From positions 1 to 60,097 of the forward strand of contig CAAFTU010000031.1 of the NCBI GenBank assembly GCA_900766005.1: a stretch of DNA of 60,097 nucleotides. Reading direction: 5' to 3'. Source of the stretch: an uncultured Bacteroides sp. GTDB taxonomy: Bacteria > Bacteroidota > Bacteroidia > Bacteroidales > Bacteroidaceae. Position 1 is the first letter of the stretch; every line of letters starts with the position of its first letter. Positions 18,201 through 25,419 of the stretch are shown here, piece by piece. Made by a program: the position numbers and the translations under genes. Below the pieces are notes generated by a model, which saw nothing but the letters and a program-made list of their open reading frames with translations, was not told the DNA's origin and made no database searches.

Positions 18201-18710
18201 TTTCGGGTCAAAAGGGTTTCTTGAATTTACATACAGGTCATACACGTATCCTTCTTCCGTCCATTGTTCATTGCCATATTTGTCATCAGGAATGCTCATT
18301 GCACGCGTCTCTGCAATACCTCTTGCCTTTTCCGCATCGACGGAGGTGAAAATCAGGCCGGAATATTCACCGCCCTTGAATGTGTGGAACGGAACCTTTT
18401 GGGGTATATAAGTGATCCCGTCCCTCTGCCATCCCCTCTCGGGAGTAATCTGGTCTCTGCGCAAAGGTGTTCCATGGTGGACAACCAGAGGCTCGCCATT
18501 CTCATCGACAATCCTTGAAGCTGCCTCCGGTACATTTTCCCAGTCTCCAAACCAGTTCTTGAATGCTCTGGTGCGCACTTGGACCCACTGCCTCTCATTC
18601 AGGGAAGTCGGACTGCCGTTCGGAGCTTTCATGTATATGCCGTCCGCCTTGCCACGTGTGACAAGCTCCAGTTCTTCGTCCGTGACATGTTTATCGGAAG
18701 TATGTGTCAT
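15249..18710 (-). CDS. Large polyvalent protein with ART-like and zincin-like segments
   Basis: 1,153 residues, no signal peptide. Reading from the N-terminus: a short entry motif (RAFKNWFGDWE, 48-58) typical of mobile-element polyvalent proteins; a first ADP-ribosyltransferase-like segment (about 74-255, VVHHGTP then GLIFTS); a second one (about 275-530, VYHGSP then GAQAYGWGTYVTE); a zincin-like segment with HEIQH at 724-728 and GEVEAR near 833; and a second metallopeptidase-like segment with LLHEGVAHYG at about 946-954 followed by a WDRIVTAFRNLLRKLGF helix. These are families described as large polyvalent protein domains (ART-PolyVal and LPD zincins), thought to be injected or to act early in the recipient. 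It could modify host proteins by ADP-ribosylation and proteolysis; activity is inferred, not shown. Confidence 0.8.
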   Translation of the reverse strand: MTHTSDKHVTDEELELVTRGKADGIYMKAPNGSPTSLNERQWVQVRTRAFKNWFGDWENVPEAASRIVDENGEPLVVHHGTPLRRDQITPERGWQRDGITYIPQKVPFHTFKGGEYSGLIFTSVDAEKARGIAETRAMSIPDDKYGNEQWTEEGYVYDLYVNSRNPFDPKDGQAVKKILQSLGSEIPVLSFYGGKGGTVSPEKALELASSKRNCWMLTETPEFLSKVREAGYDGLVGYDEGVKYIAVMSPGQLKDAYENTGAFSTSNDDIRFRQVYHGSPASFGHFDHAFTGTGEGAQAYGWGTYVTEVKGIARKYAAIGIKRGNHITYDGEPLSPVLDNEYYFDEVWRIWKRQILSSTDVDSLKRNISSVYMDGRTTSAYSGRRKAFERQKQELLSDIDAGRIRIEPPRHLYTVEIPEDNGMNYLYWDRPVSAEQQGKIFLQLRKERFFFPEATAEFWSGRSHVWNSGKEFYGFLDYMFMNPDRDTDSQRLASGFLSRAGFTGIDYPAECSTGGRADGARNYVIFSEADLKITAHERFRFIGEKGASRLDRSEGASLRLENLAVAREMEKSGKDAGTIKAATGWERGADSKWRYETADFEYHPAGDLGYSRLLEKQSWHRELENLLDRQIEGETLSEAEWKRFEELTELATGLKEQDALRERIYLDDYVKDDELFQAYPEMKRTRLEFVDLPSADYCGGYLHPDNRIVINISRTDDVRSVLAHEIQHAIQTMEGFARGSNPGEFKNTVENVILDIVRATDGRILEGGGFDNTPKGIFAALDRKVPYGTILRHYDYPLSLVAEKYGYENIFDLVNDIGRFKSGIQEYRSTAGEVEARNVESRLDFTSAQRRNTLAVSTEDIARNGQIFLSRDVRMDELARHVSFLAGKLHIPVEVIRHADEAGSPDIRGLLSCGKDIRGWYDIPSQRVCLYLPHARGKADVERTLLHEGVAHYGLRKLAGHKHMDAFLDDIFNGCGEKVRDEILRMAAADKTDIRVATEEYLARMAEAGTDQSLWDRIVTAFRNLLRKLGFCLEIGTRELRGILAASRKNLTGIAEPAVIQTARGDLELSCGYGRAVLRRQGVETDATSLLERMRKAGISPASLGQEAWKAVFNGGIILPDGRKLMAVREPAGYGMRISGVSPGSTRESGMEM

Positions 18711-18771
18711 TGTTTGCCGGCTTAATATGATACCTTGTTCATAAAGTCATAAAGAGTTTTATCAGCAAAAA

Positions 18772-18823
18772 ACTTGTTTACTTATTTACATTTCCGAAAT
18801 TTAAAGTAAATAAGTAAACAAGT
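18772..18823. repeat. Perfect 18-bp inverted repeat, operator or terminator
   Basis: ACTTGTTTACTTATTTAC (18772-18789) and GTAAATAAGTAAACAAGT (18806-18823) are exact reverse complements with a 16-base spacer that itself contains ATTTC-C-GAAAT. On the minus strand a T run follows, so it could end the upstream repeat-protein operon. The half-site ACTTATTTA recurs near parA, which argues for protein binding as well. Confidence 0.65.
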
Positions 18824-18848
18824 GATATATGTAGAATGCAAATGTTAC

Positions 18849-20213
18849 TTACATTTCCGCATTGGCCTGCCGGCTTGCCTGGTTTATGGTGCCCGCCGCC
18901 TTCAGTGCATATCCCGCGGGTGTTCTGGCAAGCATCAGTGCGCTTCCTTTTCCTGCGGCTCCGGATGTGCCGGAAACAAGGGGCGGCTGTACGGCCTTCC
19001 CCTTCATCAGGGAGTGCCATTCCCCGGCTTTCATGTTTTCCACGGCCACCCTTTCCTTACGTAGTTCTTTGACAATCTTCCCCACATTGCATTCCTTCCT
19101 TTCCGGAACGGCTGCCGAGTTGAATTTTTCATAAGCTTTGACAAGCTTCTTCTCCCTGTTTTTCCCGGCAGCCGAGATCTCGCTTTCCCGTTCCGCGGCG
19201 TTGTCCGAGTACTGCGCCTCGTAAGTGGCCTGGAAGTACTCCCTGTTTATTTCCCTGATCTCGCTGTCCAGTTTCTCCACCGCCTCTCTGACCTGCTTTG
19301 CCGAGGGTTTCTTTGCCACGCCCTCCGCCGCTTTCTTTCCGGAGCTTCCGGAGGTTTCGGATGTCCGGGCCGCTGCCGTCTGCTTGCCGGCGGCATTTTC
19401 CAGTCTGAGGCCGTACATTTCCATCGCCAGTCTTTTGATCTCTTCCGTAGGCGAACTGATAAACGGTGCCGCATCCCGGTCTGCGTTCAGAACGACGGAC
19501 TGCACCTTTTCCGTAGGGTTTTCTATATACCGGATATTCATCGGATCGTTTCTGACAGCCGCCAGTTGTACAGTCTCGGACGGGGCGGACACGTATCTGA
19601 TGTTCTCCCCCTTGGCCTGCACCGCCGCCAGCCGCACGCTTTCCTCAGGCTGCCTGATCTGCCGGAAGATATCCGGATTCCTCTGGACGGCCATATGCTG
19701 CACCTTCTCCGTCGGTTCCGCTATATGACGGATGCATTCCGGATTTTTCTGCACGGCGGCCAGCTGTACTTTTTCTGTCGGCTCCCTGATTGCCGAGAGA
19801 TACCGGGGATCTTTCAGGACGGCCGTCAGTTGCACCTTTTCTGCAGGCTTCTGCAGCAGGAAGATGCATTCCGGTCTCTTCTCGACGGCTTTCAGCTGTA
19901 CTTTTTCCGTAGGGTTTGGGATGAAGCCGATATAGGAAGGCCTGTTGCCTATGACCGTCAGCTGCACCCTCTCACTTGGCGAAGTGATGAAATGGATGTT
20001 GTGCGGTGCGTTTCTGACAGCTGTCAGCTGTACCTTTTCCGTCGGTCTCTCAATAAAGCAGATGACACTTCTGTCCCTTCTGACCGCGGCCATCTGGACA
20101 CGGGCGGAAGGGTTGGCGATCATGCTGATGGCGCGGGGATTGTTCAATACCGCCCTCATGTCCTTGTCGAACAGCGCGGCAAGGTGTTCCAGGATTGTAG
20201 GCATGGCTTTCAA
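18849..20213 (-). CDS. Protein of eleven 22-residue alpha-helical repeats (DUF4116/LRV-like)
   Basis: 454 residues. From about residue 18 to 262 there are eleven nearly contiguous 22-residue units with consensus xxxPxxIxxIxxPTEKVQLAAV. The regular spacing and conserved NP...I..I..P.E.VQ.AAV resemble DUF4116 or leucine-rich-variant repeats that stack into a superhelical scaffold. The remaining C-terminal part is Ala/Lys/Glu-rich (AAEGVAKKPSAKQVREAVEK onward) and predicted coiled coil, ending without membrane segments. The gene overlaps the next upstream repeat gene by ATGA. Likely a protein-binding scaffold; partner unknown. It precedes the polyvalent-protein gene in transcription order. Confidence 0.75.
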   Translation of the reverse strand: MKAMPTILEHLAALFDKDMRAVLNNPRAISMIANPSARVQMAAVRRDRSVICFIERPTEKVQLTAVRNAPHNIHFITSPSERVQLTVIGNRPSYIGFIPNPTEKVQLKAVEKRPECIFLLQKPAEKVQLTAVLKDPRYLSAIREPTEKVQLAAVQKNPECIRHIAEPTEKVQHMAVQRNPDIFRQIRQPEESVRLAAVQAKGENIRYVSAPSETVQLAAVRNDPMNIRYIENPTEKVQSVVLNADRDAAPFISSPTEEIKRLAMEMYGLRLENAAGKQTAAARTSETSGSSGKKAAEGVAKKPSAKQVREAVEKLDSEIREINREYFQATYEAQYSDNAAERESEISAAGKNREKKLVKAYEKFNSAAVPERKECNVGKIVKELRKERVAVENMKAGEWHSLMKGKAVQPPLVSGTSGAAGKGSALMLARTPAGYALKAAGTINQASRQANAEM

Positions 20214-20614
20214 TGTTTAAAGGATTTGACTTCATCAAAAAACTCCTTTACGGCTTCCGTATCCGGTTCTCCGGATTTCCTGTTCCCCTTCATCCGGAAT
20301 ACCAGCCTTTGGGCGGCAGCCAGAATACCGGCTGTGGGCGGCAGGTCCGCCTTGAACATCCCTTCCACGGCCGTGAAGCAGGCCAGGGGGGATGGGGCCT
20401 GCATGAGAAGGACACTTTCAGGAGAGGCGATTACGGCGGCAAGCTGTACTTTCTCCGTTGGGTTGGTGAACAGCCGGACAAGTTCCGGCTTTTTCTGTAC
20501 GGCGGCAATCTGCACTTTTTCTGTCGGCTCTTTGATCCTTTGGATTGCGTCCGGATTGTCCAGAACTGCTGCAAGTTGTGCACGTTCCTGCAACAGGTTG
20601 TTTTCATTTGGCAT
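20210..20614 (-). CDS. Short protein with the same 22-residue repeats
   Basis: 134 residues with three to four copies of the PTEKVQLAAV-type repeat (about 5-85), then a distinct basic tail (AAAQRLVFRMKGNRKSGEPD and FFDEVKSFKH). It overlaps the start of the longer repeat protein by four bases and is clearly paralogous to it. The two could assemble with each other or form one scaffold by chain extension. Start chosen at MPNENNLLQERAQ, where an AAAAAGAAA-rich leader precedes the ATG; ribosome binding is not strong. Confidence 0.72.
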   Translation of the reverse strand: MPNENNLLQERAQLAAVLDNPDAIQRIKEPTEKVQIAAVQKKPELVRLFTNPTEKVQLAAVIASPESVLLMQAPSPLACFTAVEGMFKADLPPTAGILAAAQRLVFRMKGNRKSGEPDTEAVKEFFDEVKSFKH

Positions 20615-20663
20615 GGCAGTTTCTTTTTTATGTTATATTTCAGGGGCAATGATAGGAGGATAC

Positions 20664-20682
20664 AGTGCAACCGTATTGCACT
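20664..20682. repeat. Palindrome upstream of repeat-protein operon
   Basis: AGTGCAA (20664-20670) and TTGCACT (20676-20682) around CCGTA, about 50 bases before the start at 20614. It may be an operator for the repeat-protein operon. Confidence 0.4.
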
Positions 20683-20695
20683 TAACAAAAATTAA

Positions 20696-20729
20696 GCGGA
20701 TATCCGGGACTCACGTCCGGGATATCCGC
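20696..20729 (-). terminator. Terminator of the adenine methylase gene
   Basis: GCGGATATCCGGGAC (20696-20710) and GTCCGGGATATCCGC (20715-20729) form a 15-base stem with one mismatch and a TCAC loop. On the minus strand it is followed by TTAATTTTTG. It starts 28 bases after the methylase stop, so the methylase is a separate unit from the repeat proteins. Confidence 0.85.
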
Positions 20730-20757
20730 AAGTGGAATTCAAGGTGGTGTGGCCGCT

Positions 20758-21609
20758 TCAGGCCGCTTCAGTCGTTTCCTTGTACAGCATGATGTCCGTA
20801 TAGGACGAACTGTAGTTCATTCTGGCCGTAAGAGTGGACATGCCGGCCCCCTTGAAAGGATTGCCGGTTTCCGGATGTTCCTCCATCCACCGGCAGAAAT
20901 CCAGTATGGGGGACTTGCCGGAAGTGAAATAGACGAAAGGGTGTCCTTTCAGTACCAGCAGGACATCCAGATAGTCCGTAAGTTTCCAGTCCATCCTGTA
21001 TGTGCTGATGTCCGTCGCCATGTAGGGGGGATCTATCAGAAAGACCACATCCGGGGAGTCCCTGTACTTGTCCGTCAGTTCCCTGTAGTCACAGCATACC
21101 ACCTCGAGTCCGTCAAGATAGCCCTCGCAACTGTAGTCGCTCAAGCGTATATTGTTGTAGAAGTTCAGTTTTCCGAGCTCCCCGATGTTCCTGGCATATT
21201 TGCCGGAGAACAGCAGGGAGGAAGAGATGGTGAGATAGTCCACAAAGCCGGTGCTTTCCTCCCGGCGGATACGTTCCAGGAATATGCTGTGCATCTTCTT
21301 GGAGAGCATCCTGTGGCGGGGAATTCCTTCCGAGAGGCGGCGAAGGTCGGAAAACAGGGCGTTCGTCCGGCTGATGTTCTCCAGACGCTCGCGGTAGTTG
21401 TCGTGGTCATTGTAGATCACGGTTGCATCGGGTCTTTCCCGCTTGGTGATGTGCGAGAGCAGTCCGGAACCGCCGAACAGGTCGACGAACACCGTCCTGT
21501 CACTGAAACGTTTCAAGACTTTTCTGAACTCCGATGCGAACATGCGTTTCTGTCCCACAAAAGGAAGTGGGGCCTGGCTATAATAGCACTTTTTCATTGC
21601 TGTAGTCAT
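20758..21609 (-). CDS. D12-class (Dam-like) DNA adenine methyltransferase
   Basis: 283 residues from the ATG at 21609. The SAM-binding motif is FVDLFGGSG (residues 41-49) and the catalytic motif is LIDPPY (191-196). PLPFVGQKRMFASEF at 14-28 matches the N-terminal motif of D12 methylases. It methylates adenine N6 in a short target that cannot be read from the sequence. No restriction endonuclease lies nearby, so it is an orphan methylase, perhaps protecting the incoming element from restriction or regulating its genes. The open frame continues upstream to 21786, but that part overlaps another gene and resembles nothing. Confidence 0.88.
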   Translation of the reverse strand: MTTAMKKCYYSQAPLPFVGQKRMFASEFRKVLKRFSDRTVFVDLFGGSGLLSHITKRERPDATVIYNDHDNYRERLENISRTNALFSDLRRLSEGIPRHRMLSKKMHSIFLERIRREESTGFVDYLTISSSLLFSGKYARNIGELGKLNFYNNIRLSDYSCEGYLDGLEVVCCDYRELTDKYRDSPDVVFLIDPPYMATDISTYRMDWKLTDYLDVLLVLKGHPFVYFTSGKSPILDFCRWMEEHPETGNPFKGAGMSTLTARMNYSSSYTDIMLYKETTEAA

Positions 21610-21688
21610 TCTGTCGTGTAATTGAGTGTTTATGTTTCGGATGCAAAGTTCGTCTCTTCTCCCCAGGAAAGCGAAAGTTCCGCTCTTT

Positions 21689-21931
21689 TCATACTGTATG
21701 GAACGTACATTCCTTTTTGAACCGCCCGAGGATCTCATACACCTTTCTTTCGGAAACGCCATGTCTGGCCGAGAGGAAGGCCACACAATACGTCACCTTG
21801 TCACCTTTGCGGCGCATTTGTTCGTACTCCCTGTACAGGTCTATATATTTATAGTCGTCCGGCTTGTAACCTGTCCCGGCCAGACGCTCCAGAAGCTCCC
21901 TATTAAAATTTAGAATCTCAAACAGTGTCAT
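21689..21931 (-). CDS. Small HTH-like protein
   Basis: 80 residues from MTLFEILNFNRELLERL. The C-terminal half (VAFLSARHGVSERKVYEILGRF) looks like a helix-turn-helix, with a helical N-terminal half. A start further upstream is open but would read through the structured RNA region at 21,958-22,087 and is not needed. Probably a DNA-binding regulator of the methylase or of the divergent RNA, whose promoter lies 15 bases beyond the start codon. Confidence 0.68.
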   Translation of the reverse strand: MTLFEILNFNRELLERLAGTGYKPDDYKYIDLYREYEQMRRKGDKVTYCVAFLSARHGVSERKVYEILGRFKKECTFHTV

Positions 21932-21945
21932 AGCAAATATTTTTC

Positions 21946-21954
21946 TATCTTTGC
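21946..21954 (+). promoter_or_regulatory. -7 promoter element of the candidate small RNA
   Basis: TATCTTTGC is a strong match to the Bacteroides -7 consensus, and the stem of the structured RNA begins four bases later, at the expected start site. The -33 box is not obvious. Confidence 0.6.
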
Positions 21955-21957
21955 AGA

Positions 21958-22087
21958 GCCAATCATTCAACGACATATAAAAAGCGCACCCCGCGACGGA
22001 GGGTATTTGCCCCCAGTCGTGCGGTGGTGCGCATTTATATGTTAATGAGTGATTGGCGTTACTTTTTAACAGGCTGGGGGCTTTTTT
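21958..22087 (+). ncRNA. Candidate structured small RNA (about 130 nt)
   Basis: An imperfect inverted repeat spans 21958-22057: GCCAATCA pairs with TGATTGGC at the base, CATATAA with TTATATG, GCGCACC with GGTGCGC, and CGAC..GGG with CCC..GTCG at the tip. Overlapping it, GCCCCCAG (22009-22016) can instead pair with CTGGGGGC (22074-22081), which is followed by six T (22082-22087), an intrinsic-terminator pattern. The promoter element at 21946 places the start at the first stem base. There is no reading frame. It could be a regulatory RNA of the element, a switch between two folds, or an antisense regulator of the leader of the 21,931 gene. RteR of CTnDOT shows such RNAs occur in these elements, but no similarity is claimed. 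Confidence 0.5.
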
Positions 22088-22430
22088 ACTTTCCTTTCCG
22101 TACAAAAATCCCCGCAGATCTTTTTTGATTATGTGCGTATGTGACAGGCTCCGGGCCTTTAAGGCTGCAAGATATACCACAAGGCTGCAATTTCGTTGCA
22201 GTATGACTTTTATTTTCAGATAACACGTTTGCTTCTATGGAAAATATACTTATTTATATATTAAAGTAAATAAGTAATATACATGATTATGTATATTTAT
22301 ATATTTAAGTATGTAATGTGAAATATATTTAAAGTATAATACTGATAAAGTAAATATGTAGAAAAATATTTGGTAAACATTTCAAAAAAGCGTATCTTTA
22401 CAGCGTAATAATCAAGGAGATAGACAAATC
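22088..22430 (+). promoter_or_regulatory. parA control region with AAGTAAATAAGT repeats
   Basis: 343 bases, strongly AT-rich, no gene. ACTTATTTA (22248-22256) faces TAAATAAGT (22267-22275), and AAGTAAATATGT occurs at 22348-22359. The promoter is TTTG at 22369-22372 and TATCTTTA at 22393-22400 with 20 bases between, an excellent Bacteroides fit. AAGGAG (22414-22419) is the ribosome-binding site. The repeats overlap or abut the promoter, suggesting autoregulation or a centromere-like site. Confidence 0.65.
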
Positions 22431-23228
22431 ATGAAAACAATTACGACAGCATGTGTAAACCACAAGGGCGGTGTGGCAAAGACCACTTCGCTGCTGAATC
22501 TGGCGGCCGGAATCGCACGGCTGCACGGAAAGAAGGTATGTATCATAGATGCGGACCCGCAGGCGAACACGACGATGGCGGCGTTCGGGGAGGAAATGGC
22601 AAGTCTTCCCCAGGATGTCATGCTCGAGAGTGTGCTGCAGGAAATCATGCAGGACAGACCCCTGGAGCTGAAGCCTCTCACGTGGCTGGACAGGGTGGAT
22701 GTGCTGCCGGCGTCCTTGGACCTGGCGGCCACGGAAGTGATCATGAACACTACCCCCGGGAGGGAATTTCTTTTCAGGGAGATAATAAGAGGCCTGGAAA
22801 AGAAATATGACCATATTCTGATAGACTGTCCTCCCTCATTGGGCATCATCACACAGAACGCGCTTATGGCGAGTGATTTTGTGATCATACCCACGGACGG
22901 GAACTATTTCGCCATGAAAGGAATCGAGAAGATACATTATATCATCAGCCTGCTCAGAAGGAAACTCGGCGCGGAGGTCAGGATTCTCGGTTACTTCATG
23001 ACAAAATACAATGCGGGAAGAAAGCTGGACGTGGACATCAGGGAGAGTCTGATAGAAACATTGGGGGCGAGCGTGTTCGAGACAACCATACGGAACAACG
23101 TGGCGCTGGGAGAGGCGCAGTACAATGCACGGAGCATTTTTGATTATGCACCCTCGTCAAACGGGGCAAGGGATTACCGGAGTCTGACCGAGGAATTCCT
23201 TAAAAGGATCAGGAAAATGAACAAATAA
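22431..23228 (+). CDS. parA: ParA/Soj-family partition ATPase
   Basis: 265-residue ATPase with the deviant Walker A KGGVAKTT at residues 12-19, IIDADPQANTT at about 38-48 and the Walker B ILIDCPPSLG near 130. Length and motifs fit the ParA/MinD group acting in plasmid or ICE partitioning. Transcribed from the promoter at 22369-22400. The next gene begins 15 bases downstream after its own RBS, a two-gene partition-like operon. No full-length ParB is present, so the small downstream protein may be the DNA-binding partner. Confidence 0.92.
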   Translation: MKTITTACVNHKGGVAKTTSLLNLAAGIARLHGKKVCIIDADPQANTTMAAFGEEMASLPQDVMLESVLQEIMQDRPLELKPLTWLDRVDVLPASLDLAATEVIMNTTPGREFLFREIIRGLEKKYDHILIDCPPSLGIITQNALMASDFVIIPTDGNYFAMKGIEKIHYIISLLRRKLGAEVRILGYFMTKYNAGRKLDVDIRESLIETLGASVFETTIRNNVALGEAQYNARSIFDYAPSSNGARDYRSLTEEFLKRIRKMNK

Positions 23229-23243
23229 TAAAGGAGAAGGAAT

Positions 23244-23522
23244 ATGAAAGAATTCAAGTCGAAAGGGATTTCCCTGGAAAATATGGTGGGGGCAGACCCC
23301 ATGAAAGAAAAAAAAACGGCGGGGACACCGGGAAAGGCGTATAACCAGACCATTGTCCTGACCGAGGATCTGGTATGGGAACTGAGGACATTTGCCGCGG
23401 ACCACCGTTACAGAGGGGTAAAGACTGTCATAGAAGCGATGATAGGCTGCTTTCTCAGGGAGGACGGGACATTGGACCGCGACAGGTTGGAGCAGTTCTG
23501 GAAAGAATACGTAAAGAAGTAA
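23244..23522 (+). CDS. Small putative DNA-binding partner of ParA
   Basis: 92 residues. The N-terminal 30 are basic and flexible (MKEFKSKGISLENMVGADPM...KKTAGTPGK); residues about 36-75 (NQTIVLTEDLVWELRTFAADHRYRG described by position) fit a ribbon-helix-helix fold with a beta strand and two helices. Preceded by AAAGGAGAAGG. In other elements such proteins act as centromere-binding factors for small ParA systems. It is flanked on both sides by AAGTAAAT-type repeats. Function inferred from context only. Confidence 0.7.
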   Translation: MKEFKSKGISLENMVGADPMKEKKTAGTPGKAYNQTIVLTEDLVWELRTFAADHRYRGVKTVIEAMIGCFLREDGTLDRDRLEQFWKEYVKK

Positions 23523-23530
23523 AGTTTTAT

Positions 23531-23570
23531 ATTACTTTTGAAGTAAATAATATTTCAAAGTAAGATACTT
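23531..23570. repeat. AAGTAAAT-type repeats after the partition genes
   Basis: ATTACTT (23531-23537) faces AAGTAAAT (23541-23548), and AAAGTAAGATACTT follows at 23557-23570. These match the sites upstream of parA, so the partition operon is bracketed by the same motif. They also lie in the leader of the following lipoprotein gene. Confidence 0.55.
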
Positions 23571-23592
23571 ATAAACTGAAAGAAGTAATACA

Positions 23593-25407
23593 ATGAAAAT
23601 TTTAAGGTATATATTGTTGGCCTCACTCACATGTGCATTATCCGCATGTGAAAAGGATGAGATCCTGCCGGAACCTGAACCGCCGGTTGTCACCCCGGGG
23701 GATGATCCGGGAAAGGATGAGGAAGAAAAGATACGACTCGGAATAACCGCATCGTTGCAGGCGATGCAGACAAAAGGAATCATAGAGGCATTCCTGCCGG
23801 GACATGAGATGGGGGTGTTTATCAGTACTACTGACACCGGCTCTCCATATGTATATAATGTGCCTTATGCCTTTGACGGTAAAAAATGGAATGCCGGCGG
23901 GGACGCTCCGGTAGAGGGTGATTCGGAGGTGGCCGCTTATCTGCCGTACAACGGACAGGCATCAGGGGACAGGCTCATCCCTTTTGAACTGGCGGACCAG
24001 CACGACATCCTGTATGGAAGGGCGTCGGTCACCAGGGACATTCCGACAGCGGATATTGAGATGAGACATGCCATGAGCCTGGTACGCATCAAAATTCTGA
24101 AAAATGAATATATGGGAGAAGGCATTGTCTCAAACATAAGGTTTGACAATGTGATCACAAGGATGACGCTTGACATCAGGCGGGAAACCAACTCCCCCCT
24201 GATATTCGATTTCTCAAGCAGGGGGAGCCTGCAAGCTGGCGGCAACTATCATCTGAACGATGCAGATCCGGTGGTGGTGGAGACAATCCTTCCCCCTGTC
24301 TACGGTTATGACCAGAAAGTGACGGTCAGTTTTACCATTGACGGAAAGGAATATTCCTATGAGTTCCACAGGGACCATGAATGGGAGGCGGGAATGAAAT
24401 ACACCTATACATTGAAAATGACGGGAAACTACAACTCCCCGGTCAACATGGAGCAGGTGGACATCGATGTGGAGTACTGGAGTCGGTATGGCAAGACGGA
24501 CCAAATTATACTCAACCCGAATCCGGAAGATTACGAGTTTACCATTTGGCCGAATTATACGGAATATGGCTATGACTGTTATCAAAATGAAGGTAAAGTA
24601 TTTGGTACATTCTACTATCCTTGGTGTGGCACATCAGAAGGAGAAATGCGGTTTGTATTTATGAGGCCGGGTACGAATGAGATTGTGGAGCAGTTCCAGC
24701 CGATAGACATCAAGACGAATGGGGCATGGGATGGAAAACGTATCCAGTGCTATGTGACTTCCGTTCCCGGTACATACCAGCTTGTGCCGTTATTCCGCAA
24801 GAAAGGAGAAACGATGTGGTGCAGGGCAGCTGATTATGATTATGGCAGTACGGACGAGGAATGGCTGTATGAGGTGAAAGCGCCTGCGTCGGATAATCTG
24901 CCGGCATTACGCATGATGGAAGTGGAAGGACAGGGATATACTTCTATTCTTGCATATCCGGTTCCTGATGATGATCCGTGGAATCTGGTATATACTTTAT
25001 CCAACCGAGGAGAAAAGGCACTGAGGGGCGAAATAAAAGCAGTTTGGGAACGTGAGTTCAAACTGAAGTCTAATTCATATAGTCCAAGTACCAAAAAGAA
25101 AGGAGCAGTAAACGATGAGGAATGGAAAGATGAAATCGGTAAGGATTCTGTGGACATTCCGACAGGAACACGTTTCTGGAAGGGTATTATGAGTTGCAAA
25201 TTCCCAGTTAAAAGACTTGCTCCCCGACATGATGGAGTTAAATATGCCATTCCAGTCTTACATTTATATTGGAGAACTGAAAATTCCAATGAGTGGATAT
25301 TACTTCGTTGTGATGCGGATTATCTGTTCAACTGCAATTATACAGGAGGTTATATATGGGATGAAACGACGAATTATGTGAAAGTCATGCCACAAAGTTG
25401 GCATTAA
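23593..25407 (+). CDS. Fimbrillin-like lipoprotein
   Basis: 604 residues. The lipoprotein signal ends in LSAC (Cys19), then an acidic proline-rich linker (EPEPPVVTPGDDPGKDEEE). Residues about 45-290 resemble the fimbrillin (FimA/Mfa-like) fold: ITASLQAMQTKGII, MGVFISTTDTG, DSEVAAYLPYN and ADIEMRHAMSLVRIKI are typical blocks. The remaining 310 residues form a separate beta-rich region (EFTIWPNYTEYGYDCYQNE onward) without an assignable family. Probably exposed on the cell surface as a pilus tip or adhesin. Unlike the 45-52 kb cassette it stands alone, 12 bases before the Fic gene. Confidence 0.78.
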   Translation: MKILRYILLASLTCALSACEKDEILPEPEPPVVTPGDDPGKDEEEKIRLGITASLQAMQTKGIIEAFLPGHEMGVFISTTDTGSPYVYNVPYAFDGKKWNAGGDAPVEGDSEVAAYLPYNGQASGDRLIPFELADQHDILYGRASVTRDIPTADIEMRHAMSLVRIKILKNEYMGEGIVSNIRFDNVITRMTLDIRRETNSPLIFDFSSRGSLQAGGNYHLNDADPVVVETILPPVYGYDQKVTVSFTIDGKEYSYEFHRDHEWEAGMKYTYTLKMTGNYNSPVNMEQVDIDVEYWSRYGKTDQIILNPNPEDYEFTIWPNYTEYGYDCYQNEGKVFGTFYYPWCGTSEGEMRFVFMRPGTNEIVEQFQPIDIKTNGAWDGKRIQCYVTSVPGTYQLVPLFRKKGETMWCRAADYDYGSTDEEWLYEVKAPASDNLPALRMMEVEGQGYTSILAYPVPDDDPWNLVYTLSNRGEKALRGEIKAVWEREFKLKSNSYSPSTKKKGAVNDEEWKDEIGKDSVDIPTGTRFWKGIMSCKFPVKRLAPRHDGVKYAIPVLHLYWRTENSNEWILLRCDADYLFNCNYTGGYIWDETTNYVKVMPQSWH

Positions 25408-25419
25408 AATTTATATATC

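Noticed and set aside
18772..18823. Simple terminator as the sole explanation of the 18-bp inverted repeat
   Set aside because: The stem is AT-rich and its half-site recurs at parA without T runs, so protein binding is at least as likely; kept as an operator/terminator candidate.
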